Shown here piece after piece: positions 34,803 to 41,492 of a DNA stretch of 64,000 nt. The translations under genes and the position numbers were made by a program. Each line of letters opens with the position of its first letter. Positions within the stretch are counted from its first letter, which is position 1. The DNA lies in the NCBI RefSeq assembly GCF_001043115.1, contig NZ_LFME01000023.1, positions 1-64,000 on the forward strand, in the 5' to 3' direction. A model generated the notes under the pieces. It made no database searches and was not told where the DNA came from. It was given only the letters and a program-made list of their open reading frames with translations. Source of the DNA: Xanthomonas sp. NCPPB 1128. Lineage in GTDB: Bacteria; Pseudomonadota; Gammaproteobacteria; Xanthomonadales; Xanthomonadaceae.

Positions 34803-36652
34803 CGCGTCTTCCTCTTCTTGGTGTGTGGTTGCAGTTTTACCGGGTTGGTTTTCGTGTTCTCGATGCTCGACATCGCCATGATCTGCGCGAGATGGCTCAG
34901 TCCTTGCGGAAAGTTGCCGAGGAATCCGCCGGAGTGCGGATCGACCATCTCGCTCAACAGGCCGTTGCAGCGATCGAGCGCGTCGTTGAGCTGGGTCAGC
35001 CGTTTCCTGGCCTTGGCTTTCTGCCCCAGGCGCGCATAGGCTTCGGCGATCCAGTAGGAGCAGGCGACGAAACATCCTTCTTCCTGCGCCATGCCGGAGT
35101 AGCGGTAATGGAACGCGCCAGCACCCAACGCGCGGTCGATCGCATCGAGCGTCGCCAGCAGGCGGTCCTTGCCGTCGAAGCGGAAGCGTGCAGCGAGCGC
35201 GACCGACGCATCCAGCTTGTCGCTGCCCGGATACATCACGAACGCCTGTTGCGCGTCCGACCAGCAGTGGGCTTCGATCCAGTCCTTGATCCTGTCGCGC
35301 TCGCGTTCCCAACGGTCGCGACACGTCGTCGGCAGCTGGCCCTGGTCGGCCAGTTCGACGGCCCTGGCCAGCGCCTGCCAGCAACTGACCTTCGACATGG
35401 TGTAGTGCTGCAGCTCGGGCAATTCCCAGATCCCCGAGTCGGCCTTGCGCCAGCGATCAGCGCATTGGTCGGCAAGCCGGGACAGCAGTTCGGCGCTGGA
35501 CGCGTCCAGGATGTTGCCGCGGCTCACGAAGCAATAGGCGGTCTCGAAGATGTCGCCGTAGATGCCGTGCTGGTGCTGCCCGCCGGCGAGATTGCCCCGC
35601 ACCACCGGCAACGTGTTGCGATAGCCGGCGGCCTCCAGTTCGATGACGTCGGGCACCAGCCCACCGTCCAGGGTGAACACGACTTTCGGGCCATGCTGGC
35701 GCAGTTGCCGGATCAGCCAGGTGAACGCGGCCTTCGATTCCGCTTCCAGCCCCGCGGCGAGAAACGCCTGGATGGTATAGCCGGCATCGCGGACCCAGGC
35801 GTAGCGATAATCGAAGTTCTTTTCGCCGCCGATGCGTTCGGGCAGCGACGTCGTCGCGGCAGCGGCGATGGCGCCGGAGGGCGAATACAGCAGCAACTTG
35901 AGCGCAAGCGCGCTGCGCACGAAGAAATCCCGGCCTTCGCGCGGGAACGTCACGTTCTTCGACCAGGCCCGCCATTCCTTGTCGGTCAGATCGATGCGGC
36001 TGTCGATCTCCTCGATGGTGGGCGCGACCAACGGCTCGTCCTCGCCGACGACCAGGGCGATCGTCGCGCGTTGTCCCTGCGCGACGGTGATGTCGCCGCG
36101 AACGCCGTGGTCCGACCACGCGCACCTCAGCCTGTCGTCATGGATCATGACGCCAAGCAGGCGGTCGACATGGAACACGGTGTGCGGGCCGATCGCCGCG
36201 CAGTAGGGGCTGGCGTTCTGCGCGCGCAGGCTGAATTTCAGTTCCAGCCGGAAGCGCATTGTTCCGCGCTGGCACTCGATGCGGCGTGCAAGTTCGCACC
36301 AGGGCAGTCGCCCGGCATGCCCGCTGTTGAGCGATTCGGTCAGCGTCGCCTGTCCGGAGGCGGTAGTGAATGTGGTGACCAGGACATTGCTGTCTTTCCG
36401 ATAGTGCCGCTCGGTGCGGCACGGCTGGTCCGGGGCGAGGACGAAGTAACCGCCTTGCTCGGCATCCAGCAGCCGGTCGAACAGTGGCGCGCTGTCCATG
36501 TTGGGCGCGCACCACCAATCGATCGATCCGTCCGTCCCGGTCAGGGCGACCGAGCGTCCTTCGCCAAGCGCGCCGTAGTGCTCGATCGGCAGTGCGCCCT
36601 CGGTGCGGTCGATGTTGGAGGTCGCGCGGCGTCGCCTGGCTGTTGTGGGCAC
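34799..36652 (-). CDS. glycoside hydrolase family 15 protein (glucoamylase/trehalase-like)
   Basis: 617 residues: an N-terminal beta-sandwich (about 15-240; EHYGALGEGRSVALTGTDGSIDWWCAP) and an (alpha/alpha)6 barrel. The catalytic acid lies in SGIWELP and the base in LLSEMVDPHSGGFLGNFPQGLSH, both intact. The substrate could be trehalose, maltodextrin or starch. The open frame continues upstream to 37444, but that part is antisense to the next gene. GTG 36652 with GGAG 9 nt before it is the best start; other GTG codons are possible. It is coupled to the SDR gene. Confidence 0.87.
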   Translation of the reverse strand: MPTTARRRRATSNIDRTEGALPIEHYGALGEGRSVALTGTDGSIDWWCAPNMDSAPLFDRLLDAEQGGYFVLAPDQPCRTERHYRKDSNVLVTTFTTASGQATLTESLNSGHAGRLPWCELARRIECQRGTMRFRLELKFSLRAQNASPYCAAIGPHTVFHVDRLLGVMIHDDRLRCAWSDHGVRGDITVAQGQRATIALVVGEDEPLVAPTIEEIDSRIDLTDKEWRAWSKNVTFPREGRDFFVRSALALKLLLYSPSGAIAAAATTSLPERIGGEKNFDYRYAWVRDAGYTIQAFLAAGLEAESKAAFTWLIRQLRQHGPKVVFTLDGGLVPDVIELEAAGYRNTLPVVRGNLAGGQHQHGIYGDIFETAYCFVSRGNILDASSAELLSRLADQCADRWRKADSGIWELPELQHYTMSKVSCWQALARAVELADQGQLPTTCRDRWERERDRIKDWIEAHCWSDAQQAFVMYPGSDKLDASVALAARFRFDGKDRLLATLDAIDRALGAGAFHYRYSGMAQEEGCFVACSYWIAEAYARLGQKAKARKRLTQLNDALDRCNGLLSEMVDPHSGGFLGNFPQGLSHLAQIMAMSSIENTKTNPVKLQPHTKKRKTR

Positions 36653-36863
36653 GTGCTCAGGCTCCACGCCAACAGGCGTCGAGCCCGCGCTGGCGCGCCG
36701 TCGTTTCCGGCATGACGTGTCGAGGAAGCATGGGGGCAGTGCGAAGGGGAGGGCAGACCGACGGTAGTGGCCCTTCTGCGGAGGCCCGGTGAAGACGGCA
36801 TGCGCCTGCACGTGGCGTGGACGAGGGCTGTTCCATCGTGCGTGACCGTCATCGAGGTGTGCC

Positions 36864-38222
36864 ATGGGAAAACCGGTCCTGTACTTCCTGCACGCCCTCG
36901 GTTCGAGCAGACGCGAGTGGTCTTCGGTGATCGATCTCCTGGGCGCGCGCTTCGATTGCATCGCATTGGATATTCCCGGCTTCGGCGATGCGCCGGCATT
37001 GGACCGACCCGATGTCACGGCGCTGGTCGACTGGTTCGCAGGCGAAGTCGCGCGCGACAGGCCGGATTGCTGGTATGTCGTGGGCCACAGCATGGGCGGG
37101 AAGATCGCCACCCTGGCCGCCGCGCGCGCCCGCGACGGCATGACCGGGCTCGCCGGCCTGGCCGGGGTCGTGCTGGTGGCGGCATCGCCGCCCGCGCCCG
37201 AGCCGATGGACGAATCCCGGCGGCAGACCATGCTGTCCTGGTTCGATGCCGCAGGCCCCACGCGGCAGCAGGCCGAACAGTTCATCGACGACAACTGCGC
37301 GACGCCGTTGCCGACGTCGCTGCGCGATGGCGCCGTCGACGACGTCCTGCGCAGCAGTGCGCGCGCGTGGAACGCCTGGCTCACCCATGGCAGCCGCGAG
37401 GATTGCGCGGCGCGCGCCGGCTGCATCGAGGTGCCCGCGCTCATCGTCGCAGGCAGCGAGGACGGCGATCTCGACGAGGCAGCGCAGCGACGCTGGAACG
37501 TGCCCCATTACCGCGATGCGCGCCTCACCGTGGTGGCGCAGGCGGCGCACCTGATTCCCTACGAGCGACCGCAGGCACTCGCGGCGCTGATCGCCGCGCA
37601 CGTCGATGGCACTGCGGCACGTCGGTTGCCCGACGACTTCGTGGCGTTGCTCAACGCCGAGCGCGTCGCCCCGACGATGCGCGAGACGCTGCTGCATCGC
37701 CATGCAGGGCCGTCGCGTGCGGCGAAAGGGGTCTTGAGCGAGCACCAGTCACGCGTGCTGGCCGCCGTGATCGAGCGCGTCCTGGACGGTGCGGGCGACG
37801 CCCGCGATATCGCACGCCGCATCGACGTCGATCTCGCCAATGGGGTGGGCGATGGATGGCGGTTCGCCGACCTGCCGCCCGACCGTCTCGCCTGGCCGAT
37901 GGGGCTGGATGCGCTGGACGCGTTGTCGGGCGGGTTCGTCGCCTTGCCCGCACCGGACCAGGATCGCTGGTTGCGCGCCATTGCCCTGCGCGAGGCGGGC
38001 GATTGTTCCGATTGCGGATGGAACGCGGCACAACTCGCGGCCTGGTTCGAAGAAGTGCGCGCCGAAACCGTGCGGATTTGGACGAGCCTTCCGGTCACCA
38101 TGGCCGCCCTGGGCTACGACGGGTTCGCCGTGGGCGGATTGGGCGCAAGCAGCCCCGGTTACCAGGAGACCGCCGCCGACCGGCGCGAGACCTGGCAGTT
38201 GATGCCCAAGGCGCATCCATGA
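36864..38222 (+). CDS. alpha/beta hydrolase fused to a gluconate 2-dehydrogenase subunit 3-like domain
   Basis: 452 residues. Residues 1-250 are an alpha/beta hydrolase: oxyanion HALG near the start, nucleophile in VGHSMGGK, acid in VAGSEDGDL, and a histidine in QAAHLIPYERP. Residues about 260-452 resemble the small (gamma, subunit 3) chain of membrane gluconate/GMC dehydrogenases, ending TMAALGYDGFAVGG and SPGYQ. The stop overlaps the start of the GMC oxidoreductase gene (ATGA), which is the usual partner of that small subunit. It therefore probably binds the GMC chain and brings a hydrolase to the complex. No signal peptide is seen. Confidence 0.8.
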   Translation: MGKPVLYFLHALGSSRREWSSVIDLLGARFDCIALDIPGFGDAPALDRPDVTALVDWFAGEVARDRPDCWYVVGHSMGGKIATLAAARARDGMTGLAGLAGVVLVAASPPAPEPMDESRRQTMLSWFDAAGPTRQQAEQFIDDNCATPLPTSLRDGAVDDVLRSSARAWNAWLTHGSREDCAARAGCIEVPALIVAGSEDGDLDEAAQRRWNVPHYRDARLTVVAQAAHLIPYERPQALAALIAAHVDGTAARRLPDDFVALLNAERVAPTMRETLLHRHAGPSRAAKGVLSEHQSRVLAAVIERVLDGAGDARDIARRIDVDLANGVGDGWRFADLPPDRLAWPMGLDALDALSGGFVALPAPDQDRWLRAIALREAGDCSDCGWNAAQLAAWFEEVRAETVRIWTSLPVTMAALGYDGFAVGGLGASSPGYQETAADRRETWQLMPKAHP

Positions 38223-39742
38223 CCGTCGCAGCGGCCGCTACGGTGGATGCGGTCGTGGTCGGCAGCGGTGCCGGCGGCGGCCCGTTGGCCGCGCGGCTGG
38301 CGCAGGCCGGCGTCTCGGTGGTGGTGCTGGAAGCCGGCGCCGCGTTCGGCCCGGACGCGCATCGCGCGGACGAACTGGCGACGGACATCTACTGGATGGA
38401 AGAGCGCCTCAGCGGCGGGCGGACGCCGACCGCGTTCGGCCCGAACAACTCCGGTACGGGGCTGGGCGGATCGACGCTGCACTGGGGCGCGTTCTGCCCG
38501 CGCCCGGACCCGCGCGATCTGCAACTGCGCACGCAGACCGGGCAGGGCGAAGACTGGCCGATCCCGCACCGGGAACTGCTGTCCTACCTCCAGCGCGTCG
38601 AACGCTACATCGGCGTGTCCGGGCCGGCGCTCTACCCATGGGACGGCGAGCGCTGCTATGCGTTCCCGCCGGCCCAGCGCAATGCGCCCGCCGAGGCGAT
38701 GGAGCGCGGCTGCCGTGCCCTCGGCATCACCGCCGCCGACGCACCGGCCGCGCTGGTCACCCGCGCGCATGAACAGCCGCACTGGGGCACGCGGGTGGCG
38801 TGCAACAACTGCGGTGCCTGTCATCAGGGTTGCAGCAACGGCGCCAAGGTCAGCGTGGACACGACCTGGCTGCCGCTGGCCCGCGCGCACGGTGCGGACC
38901 TGCGCAGCGACTGCCGGGTCGTCGGCATCGAGCGCAATGGCCTGGGCGCGGTCACCGGCGTGGTCTACCGGCAGGGCGAGCGCGAACTGCGCCAGCGTTG
39001 CGCAGCCTTGTTCCTGTGCGCCGGCGGGGTGGAAACACCGCGCTTGCTGCTGAATCTCGGACTGGCCAATTCCAGCGGACAGGTCGGGCGCAATTTCATG
39101 GCGCACGTCGCGACCCAGGTCTGGGGCACGTTCGACATGGACATGCGCATGAATCGCGGCTACCCCTCGTCGTTGATGAGCGAGGACATGCTGCGTCCCG
39201 CGCAGGCCGATTTCGCCGGCGGCTATCTGATCCAGAGCCTGGGCGTGCAGCCCATAACGCTCGCCAATACGCTGGCGCGCGGTGCCGGGCGCTGGGGCGC
39301 TGCGCTGGTGCAGACCATGACGCGCTACAACCGCCTGGCCGGTATCGGCATCAATGGCGAATGCCTGCCGCAGGACGCCAATCGCCTGACGCTGGCCGAC
39401 GAGTGCGATGCCTTCGGAATGCGCAAGGCGCGGGTCGACTTCAGCTATGGTCCCAACGAACAGGCGCTCGATGCCCACGCCAGGCGCACGCTGCAGGCGA
39501 TCTGGGAGGCGGCCGGCGCTGATGACATCTTCGCCGCCGCGCGCTCGGCGCACACGCTCGGCACCTGCCGCATGGGCCGCGATCCCGCGCAGGCCGTGAT
39601 CGATCCGGACGGTCGCGCGTTCGACATCGGCAATCTCTACGTCTGCGACAACTCCGTCTTTCCCAGCGCATTGGCGGCCAATCCGGCCCTGACGCAGATG
39701 GCACTCGGCCTGCGCACGGCCGAGCGGTTTCTCGCCAACTAG
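38219..39742 (+). CDS. GMC-family FAD oxidoreductase
   Basis: 507 residues: FAD-binding GSGAGGGPLAARLAQAG at about 15-31, LEAG, GLGGSTLHWGAF, and the C-terminal GTCRMGRDPAQAVID followed by SVFPSALAANPALTQMALGLR. A cysteine-rich segment CNNCGACHQGC at about 198-208 could bind a metal or cluster, as in other GMC dehydrogenases. It should oxidise an alcohol or sugar. There is no Tat or Sec signal. Translation is coupled to the preceding fusion gene. Confidence 0.9.
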   Translation: MTVAAAATVDAVVVGSGAGGGPLAARLAQAGVSVVVLEAGAAFGPDAHRADELATDIYWMEERLSGGRTPTAFGPNNSGTGLGGSTLHWGAFCPRPDPRDLQLRTQTGQGEDWPIPHRELLSYLQRVERYIGVSGPALYPWDGERCYAFPPAQRNAPAEAMERGCRALGITAADAPAALVTRAHEQPHWGTRVACNNCGACHQGCSNGAKVSVDTTWLPLARAHGADLRSDCRVVGIERNGLGAVTGVVYRQGERELRQRCAALFLCAGGVETPRLLLNLGLANSSGQVGRNFMAHVATQVWGTFDMDMRMNRGYPSSLMSEDMLRPAQADFAGGYLIQSLGVQPITLANTLARGAGRWGAALVQTMTRYNRLAGIGINGECLPQDANRLTLADECDAFGMRKARVDFSYGPNEQALDAHARRTLQAIWEAAGADDIFAAARSAHTLGTCRMGRDPAQAVIDPDGRAFDIGNLYVCDNSVFPSALAANPALTQMALGLRTAERFLAN

Positions 39743-39779
39743 GCGATTGCCTCCCCCTTTACCTAACGAGGAAAACGAC

Positions 39780-40583
39780 ATGGACCTTGGAATCAACCAG
39801 CGGATTGCGCTGATCAGCGGCGCCGACTCGGGCATGGGCAAGGAGACCGCCCGCCAACTGCTGCAGGCCGGCGTGCGCGTGGCGATCACCGACCGTGCGG
39901 ACGGCACGCTCGATGAGGCGCTGTCCGAGCTGTCGGGCCTGGGCGAGGTCATCGCTGTGGCGGGCGACGTGACGCGTGCGGACGATGTCGCGGAGATCTG
40001 GGCGCAGGTCCGGGCGCGACTGGGCGATCCGGATATCTACGTCAACGCAGCCGGTGTCACCGGCGCGACCGGCGATTTCCTCGACGTGGGCGATGCGGGG
40101 TGGCTGGAAACGCTGGACATCAACCTGATGGGCGCGGTGCGGATGTGCCGCGAAGCGATTCCCGCGATGCGCCGAAACGGCTGGGGGCGCATCGTCCTGT
40201 TCGCGTCCGAGGACGCCGTACAGCCCTATGTGGACGAACTGCCGTACTGCGCGTCGAAGGCGGGGATCCTGAGTCTGGCCAAGGGCCTGTCCAAGGCGTA
40301 CGGCGGCGACAACGTGCTGGTCAATACGGTCTCGCCCGCCTTCATCCATACCCCGATGACCGACGCGATGATGCACAAGCGCGCGAAGGAGAAGGGCATC
40401 ACCTTCGATGAAGCGGTGTCGTCGTTCCTGGACGAAGAGCGTCCCGGCATGGTGCTCAAGCGGCGCGGTCGACCGGAGGAGGTGGCCGCGGCGGTCGCAT
40501 TCCTTTGCTCCGAACGTGCCAGCTTCATCAATGGCGCCGGCATCCGTGTCGATTCGGGGTCTGTGCAGACCATCGCTGGGTGA
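39780..40583 (+). CDS. SDR-family oxidoreductase
   Basis: 267 residues: GADSGMGKETA cofactor loop, VNAAG, and YCASK. The usual catalytic serine position reads LFASEDA. D37-type acidic residue follows strand 2 (ITDRAD), favouring NAD. 37 nt after the GMC gene with a CGAGGAAA ribosome site, so it is probably the third gene of that operon. The substrate is unknown; oxidation of the GMC product is possible. Confidence 0.87.
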   Translation: MDLGINQRIALISGADSGMGKETARQLLQAGVRVAITDRADGTLDEALSELSGLGEVIAVAGDVTRADDVAEIWAQVRARLGDPDIYVNAAGVTGATGDFLDVGDAGWLETLDINLMGAVRMCREAIPAMRRNGWGRIVLFASEDAVQPYVDELPYCASKAGILSLAKGLSKAYGGDNVLVNTVSPAFIHTPMTDAMMHKRAKEKGITFDEAVSSFLDEERPGMVLKRRGRPEEVAAAVAFLCSERASFINGAGIRVDSGSVQTIAG

Positions 40584-40916
40584 GTTGGAACTGACATCGG
40601 GACGAAGGCATGGCTCCTTCACGTCTCGCAGGAGCGGATGGTCGTCGTTGGAAGTGTTTTCGGCTGCGGAGTCGCCGACATCGGCTGTCGCTCCAGCGAG
40701 GGGAGCGCTGAGCCGTCTGGCGGGTAGGGCGCCTTTGTTGTCCGCAACGCGGGCAAATCCTGCTCGGCACATCGTGCTGCATGCGCGTCGCCTTGTCCGT
40801 CGATGTGTGAGGTGTAGAGGGGTTGGGGGTACCAGATCCGGGATGCCGCGACGTACCCCCAAAAGTACCCCCACCCATGCGCCGACTGGCACGCGTTGGC
40901 TCGTGCTGCTCGGAGC
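40584..40916. other. intergenic region between the SDR gene and the ssrA terminator
   Basis: 333 bases. No gene supported. The right part holds three copies of the 8-mer GGGGGTAC/GTACCCCC (listed separately). Confidence 0.5.
40825..40872. repeat. three-copy GGGGGTAC cluster beside ssrA
   Basis: One GGGGGTAC (plus, 40825-40832) and two GTACCCCC (40853-40860 and 40865-40872) separated by AAAA. On the ssrA strand this reads as two direct copies 4 nt apart plus one inverted copy, downstream of the tmRNA 3' end. Confidence 0.55.
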
Positions 40917-40965
40917 ACAAAAAAAAGCCGGAAACCCGTGTTTTACAGGGATTCCCGGCTTTTCT
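40917..40965 (-). terminator. terminator of ssrA
   Basis: Minus-strand AAAAGCCGG...CCGGCTTTT stem with an inner GGG/CCC pairing and an eight-T tail, 23 nt after the tmRNA CCA end. Confidence 0.8.
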
Positions 40966-40987
40966 CGGACCTGCTCGGTCTCTTCAT

Positions 40988-41339
40988 TGGTGGAGGTGGG
41001 CGGAATCGAACCGCCGTCCGAAGGCACTCCATCCCCGGCACTACATGCTTAGCTCATCGTTGGATCTCGCCCCGGAACAGCACGATGTGCGAAGCGCATC
41101 CCGGGACCAGCCTGCTTGATTTAGCCAATGGCTGACAGGCAGCCACCACCGGCGATTCCGTGATAATGACCCTACGTCGCGAGCACGGACACAAGCGATT
41201 TCGGGGCTAGGCCTTAAGCGGCCAGAGCGTAGTTGTCGTCGTTGGCAACTATAAGTTTGCGGCTGGATTTACGAGGAAAGCTGCCCCCTCGGCATGCGCC
41301 AAGCGATTTTGCAACCCCCGTCGAAACCAGTGCACCCCC
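40988..41339 (-). ncRNA. ssrA: transfer-messenger RNA (tmRNA)
   Basis: 352 nt on the minus strand. The 5' GGGGGUG (41339-41333) pairs with CACCUCC before A-CCA at the 3' end (CCA encoded at 40990-40988). The T arm reads GGUUCGAUUCC. The tag reading frame (41246-41214) encodes ANDDNYALAA followed by UAA. tmRNA rescues stalled ribosomes together with SmpB, encoded about 3.5 kb away in this window. It is divergent from the hydrolase-protease gene. Confidence 0.96.
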
Positions 41340-41367
41340 GGGGACAACGTCAAACGCTGACCTGCAC

Positions 41368-41396
41368 AGTGTAGGGATCGGGGAGGGCAGTCACAA
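41368..41396 (-). promoter_or_regulatory. sigma-70 promoter of ssrA
   Basis: Minus strand TTGTGA (41396-41391), 17-nt spacer, TACACT (41373-41368). Transcription would start about 20 nt before the mature 5' end, in keeping with RNase P trimming. Confidence 0.6.
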
Positions 41397-41492
41397 GTCT
41401 TGAGACAGGCCGCGCTTAAGCTGGCTTCACTGCGACGCCGGCCCTGTCACGCCGCCGTCCCCCAGGCATTCCCCCAGGCATGGAGCAGCGCA

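Noticed and set aside
36653-37444. N-terminal extension of the GH15 protein
   Set aside because: This part is antisense to the alpha/beta hydrolase gene and has no resemblance to GH15 proteins; the family fold begins near EHYGAL.
40619-40918. 99-codon minus-strand frame next to ssrA
   Set aside because: No ribosome site, odd composition, and it runs through the GGGGGTAC repeats; I could not link it to an integrase or any family.
40988-41050. A tRNA gene on the minus strand
   Set aside because: The T arm and CCA end belong to tmRNA; the tag frame and 5' acceptor strand lie about 300 nt further on.
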